Assembly: GCA_949289045.1 (NCBI GenBank)
Contig: CASEMN010000002.1
Span: forward strand, 124,001 to 188,000
Source of the DNA: an uncultured Oscillospiraceae bacterium
GTDB taxonomy: Bacteria > Bacillota > Clostridia > Oscillospirales > Acutalibacteraceae
DNA: 64,000 bases
Reading direction: 5' to 3'
Shown: positions 1 to 8,112 of the stretch, one piece after another
How the letters are laid out: each line of letters starts with the position of its first letter
How positions within the stretch are numbered: the first letter of the stretch is position 1
The notes under the pieces: model-generated
Databases searched by the model: none
What the model saw: the letters and a program-made list of their open reading frames with translations, nothing else
Told to the model about the DNA's origin: nothing
Position numbers and translations under genes: made by a program

Positions 1-1
1 C

Positions 2-394
2 CCAACCGCAACAGGCTATGCAGTTGCAAATAAGGCCCTTGATGAGTATTCAATGATTGAGACCGTTATCGCTATCGGTTCAATTCCCGTAACACCCTAT
101 GGAACTCCCTCAACCTATGAGGTTCCCGATAATATCGCCCCCTATCTCGGCGAGCATGACGTAGTGCTTTTACAGAACCACGGCGCACTTTCAGTGGGTG
201 CAGACCTTATGACAGCCTACTACCGTATGGAAACCCTTGAGCTTTTCGCAAAAATCAGCCTTAATGCACATCTTCTTGGAGGAGCAAAGGAGATTTCAAG
301 AGAAAACATCGACCGCCTTATTGATATGCGTAAAAACTACGGCGTAACAGGCAGACATCCCGGATACAAAAAATATCCCAACGGTTCAAACTGA
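2..394 (+). CDS. fucA: L-fuculose-phosphate aldolase-like class II aldolase, 3' part
   Basis: Class II (zinc) aldolases of the FucA/AraD/adducin family cleave L-fuculose-1-phosphate, or related sugar phosphates, to dihydroxyacetone phosphate and lactaldehyde in the cytoplasm. The reading frame is already open at base 2, so the 5' end lies outside the window; about 130 C-terminal residues are visible. The fragment begins PTATGYAVA and contains LLQNHGALSVG, where the His of QNHG corresponds to the third zinc-binding His of FucA. The C-terminus carries a Tyr-rich helical region typical of the family. A hairpin terminator follows. A FucO-type lactaldehyde reductase, the natural next enzyme, lies at 16.8 kb. 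The exact substrate cannot be fixed from the fragment; a ribulose-phosphate epimerase or another aldolase of the same fold is the alternative. Confidence 0.8.
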   Translation, partial: PTATGYAVANKALDEYSMIETVIAIGSIPVTPYGTPSTYEVPDNIAPYLGEHDVVLLQNHGALSVGADLMTAYYRMETLELFAKISLNAHLLGGAKEISRENIDRLIDMRKNYGVTGRHPGYKKYPNGSN

Positions 395-430
395 TTGAAT
401 TTAAACTGGATTATGTCCAAATAGAAAAGA

Positions 431-470
431 GCCCGTCTCAGAACAAGCTAAGCTGTTTTGAGGCGGGTTT
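431..470. terminator. Terminator between convergent genes
   Basis: A 14-bp stem with G-U pairs (CCCGTCTCAGAACA against TGTTTTGAGGCGGG) is followed by TTT. It separates the aldolase from the convergent membrane-protein gene and may serve both. Confidence 0.75.
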
Positions 471-493
471 GTAATATAAACTTATTGATTTTC

Positions 494-970
494 TTATTCG
501 TCTATTTCTTTTTCAATTTTCTGCTGACCTTTTTTATGAAGCACATATATGAGAAAAAAGGCTAATGAAATAAATATGGTTGAGGAAATAAAGGAAACTA
601 ACAGCACCATTAGAAAATGCATATCAAATATTCCTGTATAGAGCTCTTTGTAGGAAGCGTAGTTTCTTATACCGTTTAAAACGGTTACACCAATACTTAA
701 AACGAAAATTAAAATAACCGATAACAGCTTTCCTCTTTTTGAGGCATCTATAAGCGTATTTCCCTTAATCATACTTCTTACGGCAACATAAAGTATAGAC
801 ACAGCAACAATTATAAGTTCCGAAGCATATTCGGTAACATGCAGATTAAATAAACAAGCTTTTACCATAACTGAAACTATCAAGCAAAATACAACTACGA
901 GAAAAGCTTCACCAAAAATTTTATTTGTCAGCTGAACTATACGTTCATCTTTGATTTTTTTATTTTTCAT
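494..970 (-). CDS. Four-helix membrane protein paired with XRE regulator
   Basis: A small integral membrane protein of 158 residues with about four hydrophobic segments (roughly residues 20-42, 50-68, 82-100 and 118-146) and a charged, Lys/Glu-rich C-terminal tail. I chose the ATG at 970, preceded by GGGAGG, rather than the longer in-frame start at 985. With this start it overlaps the stop codon of the upstream regulator gene in an ATGA arrangement, so the two are translationally coupled. Pairs of a short XRE repressor and a small multi-pass membrane protein are common in Firmicutes; they have been proposed to sense membrane or peptide signals, but the function here is unknown. No catalytic motif is visible. 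Confidence 0.75.
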   Translation of the reverse strand: MKNKKIKDERIVQLTNKIFGEAFLVVVFCLIVSVMVKACLFNLHVTEYASELIIVAVSILYVAVRSMIKGNTLIDASKRGKLLSVILIFVLSIGVTVLNGIRNYASYKELYTGIFDMHFLMVLLVSFISSTIFISLAFFLIYVLHKKGQQKIEKEIDE

Positions 971-1167
971 GACTGTTCCTCCCAAAACAAATCGTTTAAA
1001 GTTTTATTAAGCGCTTTGCATATTTCAATACATAGCTTTAAAGTGGGATTATAATTTCCGGATTCTATTAATCCTATAGTTTGCCGTGTCACGCCAACAC
1101 GGTTAGCCAAATCTTCCTGACTCATATCACATTCTATTCTTGCGATTTTCAGCTTTTTATTTTTCAT
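967..1167 (-). CDS. XRE-family helix-turn-helix regulator
   Basis: A 66-residue protein made almost entirely of one Cro/CI-type helix-turn-helix domain. The recognition region is SQEDLANRVGVTRQTIGLIE, followed by the family-typical NYNPTLKLCIEICKALN and a short WEE tail. The ATG at 1167 has a good ribosome site (AAGGAGGGAAGAT); a longer in-frame reading begins upstream but would overlap the promoter. It is the first gene of a two-gene operon with the membrane protein. The -10 region of its promoter is an imperfect palindrome (AGTTATAT-T-ATATAATT), consistent with autoregulation, which is inferred. This type resembles short YgzD-like regulators. Confidence 0.88.
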   Translation of the reverse strand: MKNKKLKIARIECDMSQEDLANRVGVTRQTIGLIESGNYNPTLKLCIEICKALNKTLNDLFWEEQS

Positions 1168-1189
1168 ATCTTCCCTCCTTGCTGTCACA

Positions 1190-1218
1190 ATTATATAATA
1201 TAACTTGCTAAACGTCAA
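1190..1218 (-). promoter_or_regulatory. Promoter of XRE/membrane-protein operon
   Basis: Read on the minus strand: TTGACG (1218-1213), a 17-bp spacer, TATAAT (1195-1190). It lies 22 bp before the chosen ATG. A near-perfect palindrome covers the -10 and is a candidate autorepression site. Confidence 0.75.
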
Positions 1219-1375
1219 CTATATATTGCATATTGTTTTATTTATCTTTCAAAAAGAAAAAAGTAAAAACTCTGCTGATGAATTTTTTGTATTTTCATTT
1301 GATTTTTCATATATAAAAAAGTAAAATAGACCAAAGTGAAAAATCAGACTGTTATTTGAAAGGCGGTTTTGGAAT

Positions 1376-2086
1376 ATGAAAAGAGCTGTTATTACAGGGG
1401 GAGCTTCCGGAATAGGACGCCATTTAGCAATTGGCTTTGCAAAAGAGGGATATGAGGTATTTGCCCTTGATATAATTGATGCCTCTTTCTCTGAAAAGAA
1501 CATTCATTTTTATAAGATGGATTTACGCAGTGAAGCTGAGATTCACCAGTGCTTTAAAAAGATTACTGAGGAATACGGCGAAATTAGCGTTTTAATAAAT
1601 AACGGCGCAATCAGCAAATTCAATAAATCCGTTTATGAGATATCAGTAAAAGAATTTGATGACGTACTAACCACTAATCTCAGAGGTGCGTTTATCTGCT
1701 GCAAAGAGTTCATCGCACAAAAACAGAGCGGCAGCTACGGACGGATTATAAACATAGCCTCCACAAGATTTCATCAAAACGAAGCGGGATGGGAAGCGTA
1801 CGGAGCGTCAAAGGGCGGCATAGTATCTTTGACAAACAGCCTTTGTGTCTCTCTTAGCAATACAGGTATAACGGTAAACGCAATTAGCCCCGGATGGATT
1901 GAAGTGGGCGACTATAATAGCTTAACTGAAAGAGATCATAAACAGCATCCGTCAGGCCGTGTGGGAAAGCCTCAGGACATTGTAAACGCCTGCCTTTTCC
2001 TGTGCCGTGAAGAAAATGATTTTATCAACGGCGCAAACCTCATTATTGACGGCGGCATGACAAAGAAAATGATTTATGAAGAATGA
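1376..2086 (+). CDS. SDR-family oxidoreductase
   Basis: A classical short-chain dehydrogenase/reductase of 236 residues with a Rossmann fold. The cofactor motif TGGASGIG is at residues 7-14. Asp32 after the second strand favours NAD(H) over NADP(H). The structural motif reads NNG (75-77), slightly unlike the usual NNAG. The catalytic set Asn101, Ser129, Tyr142, Lys146 is complete (AYGASKG), and the C-terminus has the common ING..I.DGG pattern. The ribosome site is AAAGGCGG. It is a single gene ended by its own terminator. SDRs of this size act on sugars, polyols, steroids or 3-oxoacyl chains, and nothing nearby fixes the substrate. Confidence 0.9.
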   Translation: MKRAVITGGASGIGRHLAIGFAKEGYEVFALDIIDASFSEKNIHFYKMDLRSEAEIHQCFKKITEEYGEISVLINNGAISKFNKSVYEISVKEFDDVLTTNLRGAFICCKEFIAQKQSGSYGRIINIASTRFHQNEAGWEAYGASKGGIVSLTNSLCVSLSNTGITVNAISPGWIEVGDYNSLTERDHKQHPSGRVGKPQDIVNACLFLCREENDFINGANLIIDGGMTKKMIYEE

Positions 2087-2130
2087 TATAGAATACATTT
2101 GAGTGAAAACATTATATCCAAACAAAAACA

Positions 2131-2168
2131 GCGCAGAAGCCTTACAAAAAGGTTTCTGCGCTAAAATT
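2131..2168. terminator. Terminator between SDR gene and galK
   Basis: A 13-bp stem, GCGCAGAAGCCTT against AAGGTTTCTGCGC with one G-U pair, is followed by TAAAATTTTT. It lies between convergent genes and can work in both directions. Confidence 0.8.
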
Positions 2169-2191
2169 TTTATAAGCTGATATTAATAAAC

Positions 2192-3478
2192 TTACTCAGC
2201 TGCAATCTGAGTTCCGCCTACAGGTCTTATGGCAAGAACATAGCAGCTACCCTCACCAAATACCTTCTCCATGCGTTCCTTGTACTCAGAAAGAAGATCG
2301 TTGGGAACAAAAGCCTGAATGGTTCCGGCAAATCCGCCGCCGTGTACTCTCCATGCTCCCTTGCCGCTGAGAATCTCTTCGCTCATTGCAAGAGCCAGTG
2401 AAACAGGCTGATCTGTGGGAGCCTTGCAGGTATATACGTTCTGGTTGTACATATATGAAGAACGCCCGCTCTCAATTATGCACTTTTTGAACTCTTCAAA
2501 GTCACCTGCTTTAAGGGCTGCAACTTCCTTTTCAACTCTTGCGTTATCACCGTAGAAATGCATTGCACGAAGCACAGCTCTGTCGCCGCAAGTCTTTCTG
2601 ACTTCGCCTATGTTGTCCTTAAACTCTTTTTCGCTTACATCACGGAGAACATCCTTGCCGAAATACTTTGCAACGGACTCCATCTCCTTGCGTACTGCCG
2701 CATAGTCATCAGTAAGATCTGAATGGTTTCCGCCTGTATCTACAATGCAAAGTGAATGTCCGCAGGAACCAAAATCAAAATCAACCTTTTCGATTACGGG
2801 AGCGGAAAGGTCTTTAAAATCTATTGTAACAAAGCCGCTGACGGAACAAGCCATCTGGTCGAGAAGTCCGCAGGGCTTGCCGAAATACTTATTCTCGGCA
2901 TACTGTGAAATCTGAGCGATTGTAACAGGGTCAATCTTTCCGTCATTGTAAAGATAGTTCATCATGGCGCACAGGAGCACCTCAAATGCAGCAGATGAAG
3001 AAAGTCCTGAACCGGAAAGAACCTTTGAAGCTGTTGTAGCGTCAAATCCGCCGATGTTATATCCTCTCTCCTTGAATCCGGCGCATACACCTCTTAGAAG
3101 AGCAACGCTCTTTCCCTCTTCTTCGCTATGTACTGTAAGGTCGTTTATATCTACAACATCCATAGGATATCCGGCAGATTTAACTCTTACAATTCCATCG
3201 TCGTTTTTGGAAGCGGCTGCGATTGCGTCAAGATTTATTCCCGCCGCAAGAACTTTACCATGGTTGTGGTCTGTATGGTTTCCGCCTACCTCGGAACGTC
3301 CAGGTGCGCTGTAAAGTCCGGCTTCTCTGTCACCGAAAAGCTCTATAAAGCTATCTATTACTGCCGCATAGCGCTCATGCTGTGCTTTGGCATCTGCATC
3401 AGTAACATATACCGTTTTAAGACGGCTGTCATATTCTCCATTTAACAATTTTTCCTTAAGAAGGGTTGCTTTTGGCAT
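2192..3478 (-). CDS. galK: Galactokinase
   Basis: Phosphorylates alpha-D-galactose with ATP to galactose-1-phosphate, the entry step of the Leloir pathway. The protein has 428 residues, longer than the about 390 of E. coli GalK owing to an N-terminal extension. The galactokinase signature APGRSEVGGNHTDHNHG is at residues 58-74, the GHMP-kinase ATP loop VLSGSGLSSSAAF at 153-165, and the third GHMP motif (HGGGFAGT) near 380. The start has a GGAGG site. It is the second gene behind a TVP38-family membrane gene, 25 bp away, in one operon. No galT or galE is in the window. The alpha-galactosidase at 12.6 kb could supply its substrate. Confidence 0.96.
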   Translation of the reverse strand: MPKATLLKEKLLNGEYDSRLKTVYVTDADAKAQHERYAAVIDSFIELFGDREAGLYSAPGRSEVGGNHTDHNHGKVLAAGINLDAIAAASKNDDGIVRVKSAGYPMDVVDINDLTVHSEEEGKSVALLRGVCAGFKERGYNIGGFDATTASKVLSGSGLSSSAAFEVLLCAMMNYLYNDGKIDPVTIAQISQYAENKYFGKPCGLLDQMACSVSGFVTIDFKDLSAPVIEKVDFDFGSCGHSLCIVDTGGNHSDLTDDYAAVRKEMESVAKYFGKDVLRDVSEKEFKDNIGEVRKTCGDRAVLRAMHFYGDNARVEKEVAALKAGDFEEFKKCIIESGRSSYMYNQNVYTCKAPTDQPVSLALAMSEEILSGKGAWRVHGGGFAGTIQAFVPNDLLSEYKERMEKVFGEGSCYVLAIRPVGGTQIAAE

Positions 3479-3503
3479 TTTTAAGTCCTCCGTTTATTAT
3501 TAA

Positions 3504-4262
3504 TCAGGCTTTATGGCCCGTTTTTTCCTTTTCCTTTGATTTTGAATTCTTAGCTGCTGCATCCAGAGCAAAATTCAGTATTAATGCAGATACAGCAGAT
3601 ATGAGAAGTAAAACAATTATCGGAACAATAAATGACGGCGAAAGTGGGTCATATACATTTCGTCCGATAATGGTATAAGAAACGATTTTTGGCGAAAATC
3701 CGCCGATAGAAATAAAAATGTATTCCCAGTACTTAATTCCCATAGAGCCGAAAAGACGGCTTACAGTATTCATCGGTACAAAAGGCACAAGCCGGAACGC
3801 AAGCAAAAGAAGAGTGTGCGCCGACGCCTTTTTCTCCAGCACCTGACGTGTTCCCTCGTACTTATTTAGGAACTTATGAACGTTTCCTCCTCCGAAGAGC
3901 CTGCCTTTAAAATAGGCAATGGACATCTGCAAAGCAACGCCAAGCATATTTATCAGGAAAGCTGAAAATCCGGGGAACACCATACCGGTCATAAAACAAA
4001 GGGTACTTATAGGTAAAAATGGAATAAATCCCTTTATACAAAACAGCGTAAGTATTACTAAAAAAACTACGTTTTTATTTTCAATTGACGTTACTCTGTT
4101 TTCAAAGTCGATAAGCCACTCCTGCATATCGGCATACCAGCTTTTCAAAGGCTCCATCTGTAACAGTGCAAGCAAAATTACAAGCACTGCAGCTGTAATG
4201 AGCATGGCTACAGCGGCAATATTTATAACTTTTTTTCTGCTTATCTTTTTCTTCTTTTTCAC
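3504..4262 (-). CDS. TVP38/TMEM64 (VTT-domain) membrane protein
   Basis: A 252-residue integral membrane protein of the DedA/VTT superfamily. It has a very basic N-terminus (MKKKKKISRKK), a first membrane helix at about 13-34, then the VTT core, including FIPFLPISTLCFMTGMVF and the re-entrant-like FRLVPFVPMNTVSRLFG region, and a last helix at about 212-235 with a charged tail. Family members are implicated in lipid scrambling or flipping, but the bacterial role is not settled. It is the first gene of the operon with galK, and the pairing gives no obvious functional link. An ATG with an upstream GGAG-like site starts it. Confidence 0.85.
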   Translation of the reverse strand: MKKKKKISRKKVINIAAVAMLITAAVLVILLALLQMEPLKSWYADMQEWLIDFENRVTSIENKNVVFLVILTLFCIKGFIPFLPISTLCFMTGMVFPGFSAFLINMLGVALQMSIAYFKGRLFGGGNVHKFLNKYEGTRQVLEKKASAHTLLLLAFRLVPFVPMNTVSRLFGSMGIKYWEYIFISIGGFSPKIVSYTIIGRNVYDPLSPSFIVPIIVLLLISAVSALILNFALDAAAKNSKSKEKEKTGHKA

Positions 4263-4352
4263 TGAGCCGCTCCTTCTACTTTACTATCATTTAATTTTAT
4301 CCTACTTTTATCTTAAGGTCAACTGTCAGAATAATCTAAAATTAAACTTCAT

Positions 4353-4380
4353 TTTATAATTATATGCAGTCACTCGTCAA
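4353..4380 (-). promoter_or_regulatory. Promoter of TVP38-galK operon
   Basis: Minus-strand TTGACG (4380-4375), a 16-bp spacer, TATAAA (4358-4353), 90 bp upstream of the membrane-protein gene and divergent from the patatin gene. Confidence 0.55.
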
Positions 4381-4456
4381 ATAAGTAATTTAGTAAAATT
4401 AATACTCTGTTAATGATTTTATGTTATAAGCAAATTGTAATATGGGAGGTGCTTAC

Positions 4457-5791
4457 ATGGAAAAATACGGCGTTATTTTCAGCGGCGGCGGTGCAAAAGG
4501 CGGCTATCAAATAGGAGTATGGAAAGCTCTTAACGAGCTGGGATTCGTTCCCGAAGTTGTAACAGGCACCTCAGTAGGGGCGTTAAACGGCGCCCTTCTC
4601 GCAATGGGAGAATATAAAAAAGCTCTTTCCGTCTGGGAAAACATGAGTATGGCTACGGTTTTTGAGCAATTTACCAATGACGAGAACACAGACAGCGTAA
4701 AACCCGACGACCTTTTTTCACGTGTACTTAAAGAGGCTATATTTAAACGAGGAGCAGACTATACTCCCCTTCAAAACCTTGTACGAGATATGCTGGATGA
4801 GAAAAAGCTCCGCACGGCAAAAGCAGAATTCGGACTTGTCACCACTAAATTTTCGCCAATAAAAGCGGTGGAACTTTTTATAGAGGACATTCCTGAAGGC
4901 ATGGCGGCTGATTACATAATTGCAAGCGCAGCATGCTTCCCCGTAATGAAATCATATAAAATCGGAGACTCGGTATTTGTAGACGGAGGATACTCCGATA
5001 ACATCCCCGTTAAAATGGCTCTCGACAAAGGCGCAACGGAAATAGTGGCTGTTAATATCGGCTCAATGGGCAAAGCACAGCCTGTTGAAACGGGAAGCGC
5101 CGTTGTTCATTACATAAAAAACAAACGTCCCTTTAACAACGGTCAAAGAGGCAGCGTTATGATGTTTGATAAAAATATTTCCCTTCAGAATATTCAGCTG
5201 GGTTATCTTGACGGTCTTAAGGAATTCGGAAAAATTGACGGATTTTACTATTCTTTCCATAAAGGAGAAGCTGAAAAAGCGCTGTTTCTCGAACCGGTTA
5301 TGCGAAAAAAATACAGAACTGTTTTCAGCGACCTTCCCGCTTCATCAAAACTTGAAGAGGCGGCTTCAGAAAGCGTAAGAAAACATCTTGGCGAAAACAC
5401 GGAATTTCCTCTCGGAATTAACTGCGGAGCTTTGGCATGCATCGAAGCGGCGGCAGAAATTTTTGACATAAACCCAAGAATTCTCTATACTGTCGATATT
5501 CTATGCGAGACCGTTGAAGAAGCTTTTTATGAGGCTCTTAACAGCCAGAGCGCCGAAGAAGCGGTTAATCTTGCAAAAACTCTTGACAGAGGCATTAGCT
5601 TTGAGCTTATGAAAACCGCCGTTTACGGACTCGACAAAAAAGCTCTTACGGTATACGCTGCTCAAATACTTATGCACGCTGAAATAAGCCACGCTCATAT
5701 GCTTCGCCTTTGGATTATAGCTGCACTTATGCCGGATGTATTCTGCGCTTCAATGTTCTGTTATGCATATTTAAAAATAAAAAGTGAATAA
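4457..5791 (+). CDS. Patatin-like phospholipase
   Basis: A Ser/Asp-dyad lipid acyl hydrolase of 444 residues. The oxyanion-hole loop SGGGAKGGYQIG is at residues 9-20, the nucleophile elbow GTSVG at 37-41 with Ser39, and the catalytic Asp in DGGYSDNIP at about 176. The patatin domain ends near 290, and an extra largely helical C-terminal region of about 150 residues follows that I do not recognise. I chose the ATG at 4457 because GGGAGGT lies 6 bp upstream; the longer in-frame reading would overlap this site. There is no signal peptide, so it is probably cytoplasmic. It is a single gene closed by a terminator. The substrate is unknown; bacterial relatives (RssA-like) hydrolyse phospholipids. 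Confidence 0.9.
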   Translation: MEKYGVIFSGGGAKGGYQIGVWKALNELGFVPEVVTGTSVGALNGALLAMGEYKKALSVWENMSMATVFEQFTNDENTDSVKPDDLFSRVLKEAIFKRGADYTPLQNLVRDMLDEKKLRTAKAEFGLVTTKFSPIKAVELFIEDIPEGMAADYIIASAACFPVMKSYKIGDSVFVDGGYSDNIPVKMALDKGATEIVAVNIGSMGKAQPVETGSAVVHYIKNKRPFNNGQRGSVMMFDKNISLQNIQLGYLDGLKEFGKIDGFYYSFHKGEAEKALFLEPVMRKKYRTVFSDLPASSKLEEAASESVRKHLGENTEFPLGINCGALACIEAAAEIFDINPRILYTVDILCETVEEAFYEALNSQSAEEAVNLAKTLDRGISFELMKTAVYGLDKKALTVYAAQILMHAEISHAHMLRLWIIAALMPDVFCASMFCYAYLKIKSE

Positions 5792-5826
5792 TCGTCTTAA
5801 ATTCCAAAACATTTAAGACAAAACAA

Positions 5827-5855
5827 AAAGCTCGGAGAAAAACCGAGCTTTTACT
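5827..5855. terminator. Terminator between patatin and PadR genes
   Basis: AAAGCTCGG and CCGAGCTTT form a stem around a short A-rich loop, followed by a T-rich tract. It serves convergent genes. Confidence 0.8.
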
Positions 5856-5859
5856 TTTC

Positions 5860-6183
5860 TTATTCTGCAAGTATACGTTCAATTCCTGCCGTAACAGCCC
5901 TGAACTCAGAAACAAGCACTTTCAGATGTTCACGACCCTCGTCTGTAATTGAATAATACTTACGAAGGCGTTTATTGACAATTTCATTTCTGTCAACTAC
6001 ATAATTGCCTTCAATTAAACGATAAAGTGTAGGATACATTGATCCTTCCTGAAGGGTAAAGTCACCGCCACTGAGTTCACCAAGCTCATGGGCTATCTGG
6101 TAACCGTACATTTCTTCTTTTTGGAGCATATGCAGAATCACCATTTCTGCTGCACCCTTCTTAAGATTGTCTCGAATTGTCAT
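5860..6183 (-). CDS. PadR-family transcriptional regulator
   Basis: A 107-residue winged-helix regulator. The PadR pattern is clear: MLQKEEMYGYQIAHEL, then GDFTLQEGSMYPTLYRLI and a wing with RKYYSITDEGREHL, ending in a short dimerisation helix (PadR subfamily 2 length). Such proteins usually repress a neighbouring efflux or stress operon, but no such gene adjoins it; it stands alone with its own promoter. An ATG with GAGAGGTGG upstream starts it. PadR proteins typically bind near-palindromic sites in their own promoter, and the A+T-rich -10 region here could hold one, which I infer rather than see clearly. Confidence 0.92.
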   Translation of the reverse strand: MTIRDNLKKGAAEMVILHMLQKEEMYGYQIAHELGELSGGDFTLQEGSMYPTLYRLIEGNYVVDRNEIVNKRLRKYYSITDEGREHLKVLVSEFRAVTAGIERILAE

Positions 6184-6214
6184 TTAAAACCACCTCTCTA
6201 TAAGCTTCAATACA

Positions 6215-6243
6215 TTTATATCATATATCTTAATTAAAGTAAA
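6215..6243 (-). promoter_or_regulatory. Promoter of padR-like gene
   Basis: Minus-strand TTTACT (6243-6238), a 17-bp spacer, TATAAA (6220-6215), 32 bp from the ATG. Confidence 0.55.
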
Positions 6244-6315
6244 GAATAAATTGTTAATTTTAAATGATTGTTGGCAATATTTTCTAAATTTTTGTTGTTA
6301 ATGTTGTTAAATTAA

Positions 6316-7359
6316 TTAAAAATCTTCTGACTGAATTCCCACAACTTCTTCCCTGATTTTGTAGTCATAGCCGTTATCTGTGAGGATTGATGAATTTATC
6401 AGTGCTTCGCCCATGCCCTTGGCAACACAGTTTATAGGATCATCGGCAACAACTGCCTTTATTCCTGTTTTTCTTCGCATTATATCCGCCATACCGTAGA
6501 GCATTGCTCCGCCGCCGGTAAGAATAATTCCCTGGCTGCTTATATCTGCGGCAAGCTCCGGAGGGGTCATCTCGAAAACAGAACGCACTGCTTCATAAAT
6601 CTTCTGAACAGGATAACGAAGTGCTCTGAAAGCTTCGCCTGATGAAATTTCAAAACTCTGAGGCATACCGGTAAGATAGTTTTTACCCTTCGCCGTCATA
6701 GCTATTTCTACCTCTCTGGGAACGGCACAGCCAACTGTCTTTTTTATCAGCTCAGCAGTCTGTTCACCGATGAGGACACCCTTTTTATTTCTCACATACC
6801 TCATTATTGCACGGTCAAATTTATTGCCTGCAACTTTGACAGAACTGGATACAGCAATACTGCCCATTGTTATAACGGCAATATCCGTTGTTCCGCCGCC
6901 GATATCCACAACCATTGTACCAAAGGGATGGGATACATCGAGGCCGGCGCCCACTGCCGCCGCCAGAGGTTCCTCAATAAGGCAGGCACTGCCCGCACCT
7001 GATTTTGTCACAACGTCGAGAATTGTTCTCTTTTCAAGATTTGTGACAGTACTTGGCATACATACAATTACATGAGGCTTAAAAATAGAATTTCCGCAAA
7101 CTTTTTGAAGAAAATATCCGAGCATTTGCTCCGTAACCTCAAAATCGGATACGACTCCATCCGCCATAGGCTTAATGACCCTGACGGAACGCGGATTTTT
7201 ACCTACCATCTTTCCGGCTTCGCTTCCTATGGCTATTATTCTTCCGTCATCGCCGCTTTTGGCAACTACTGACGGCTCCGAAAGCACAATACCTTTACCG
7301 GAAACATAAATAATTACCGTTGTTGTACCAAGGTCTATACCTATTCCTTTGCCTACCAT
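6316..7359 (-). CDS. mreB: MreB/Mbl-family actin-like rod-shape protein
   Basis: A bacterial actin homologue of 347 residues that forms membrane-associated filaments and positions the elongation wall-synthesis complex. The phosphate-1 loop GIDLGTTT is at residues 7-14, phosphate 2 is in VVDIGGGTTDIAV (near 150), and the adenosine motif in LTGGGAMLYG. The N-terminus lacks the amphipathic membrane helix found in some MreBs. It is the third gene of a recD2-comF-mreB run and is not linked to mreC, mreD or rodA, so it resembles the separate Mbl or MreBH paralogues of Firmicutes. Which paralogue it is cannot be settled here. The ribosome site is GAAGAGGTGACAGA. Confidence 0.9.
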   Translation of the reverse strand: MVGKGIGIDLGTTTVIIYVSGKGIVLSEPSVVAKSGDDGRIIAIGSEAGKMVGKNPRSVRVIKPMADGVVSDFEVTEQMLGYFLQKVCGNSIFKPHVIVCMPSTVTNLEKRTILDVVTKSGAGSACLIEEPLAAAVGAGLDVSHPFGTMVVDIGGGTTDIAVITMGSIAVSSSVKVAGNKFDRAIMRYVRNKKGVLIGEQTAELIKKTVGCAVPREVEIAMTAKGKNYLTGMPQSFEISSGEAFRALRYPVQKIYEAVRSVFEMTPPELAADISSQGIILTGGGAMLYGMADIMRRKTGIKAVVADDPINCVAKGMGEALINSSILTDNGYDYKIREEVVGIQSEDF

Positions 7360-7401
7360 TCTGTCACCTCTTCCTAAACTGTATTATCCTAAATTGATAT
7401 G

Positions 7402-8112
7402 TTACTTTAACATGCTTTCTTTGTCAATACCAAGACCCGTAATGGCTGCACATACACAGTAAACTTTTTCTGCTCCTGCAAGCTTTAAAACTCTGGAACA
7501 TTCACTTAGAGTAAAACCGGTTGTCTTTATATCGTCACATAGGAGAATTGTTTTCCCCTTAACTTTTTCAGGATTTTTAATACTGAAAACTCCTGCAATA
7601 TTTCCCGCTCTTTTGGAAGCGTCTGTAAGGTGCTGGGGCTTTGTGTCAAAATCCTTTGAAAGGACTGAAAATACGGGCACATTAATAAGTTTTCCAATTC
7701 CTTTAGCCAGCAGCATACTTTGATTATAGCCTCTTTCTCTGAGCTTCTTTTTATAAAGAGGAACAGGCACAATCATATGGAAAGTTTTGTCGGAAAAGCA
7801 ATATTTTATTCTCTGAGCCATATTTTTTGCGAAAAACTCACCGATAGCCCTTTCATCACGAAATTTATATCTGTGAATAGCATCAATAACTTTTTCACGG
7901 TAATAAAACGGAGCACAAAGGCCATCATATTCCCTTGTCTCCTTGCTGCATAAACATTTTTCAAAAGGCATACCGCATTTATTGCAGACATTGCCTGTGA
8001 TTATTGGCAGCTCTTCAAAGCAGCTTTTACAGCAGTCGTTTTGCGGCAATATCACCTCGCTGCAAAAAGGACATCTTTTAGTAAAAATTATATTGGCAAT
8101 TATTTTTTTCAT
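7402..8112 (-). CDS. comF: ComF family amidophosphoribosyltransferase-like protein
   Basis: ComF-family proteins take part in natural DNA uptake, with an N-terminal zinc region and a C-terminal phosphoribosyltransferase fold. Here the Cys pairs are C14-x2-C17, C27/C28/C31, C43-x2-C46 and C53/C55, and the PRPP-binding motif is ILLCDDIKTTG near 190-200, followed by a Leu/Ala helix. The length (236) is standard. The start overlaps the recD2 stop in an ATGA arrangement, so it is co-transcribed and probably translationally coupled with a recombination helicase, which fits a DNA uptake or processing role. No other competence genes are in the window. Confidence 0.93.
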   Translation of the reverse strand: MKKIIANIIFTKRCPFCSEVILPQNDCCKSCFEELPIITGNVCNKCGMPFEKCLCSKETREYDGLCAPFYYREKVIDAIHRYKFRDERAIGEFFAKNMAQRIKYCFSDKTFHMIVPVPLYKKKLRERGYNQSMLLAKGIGKLINVPVFSVLSKDFDTKPQHLTDASKRAGNIAGVFSIKNPEKVKGKTILLCDDIKTTGFTLSECSRVLKLAGAEKVYCVCAAITGLGIDKESMLK

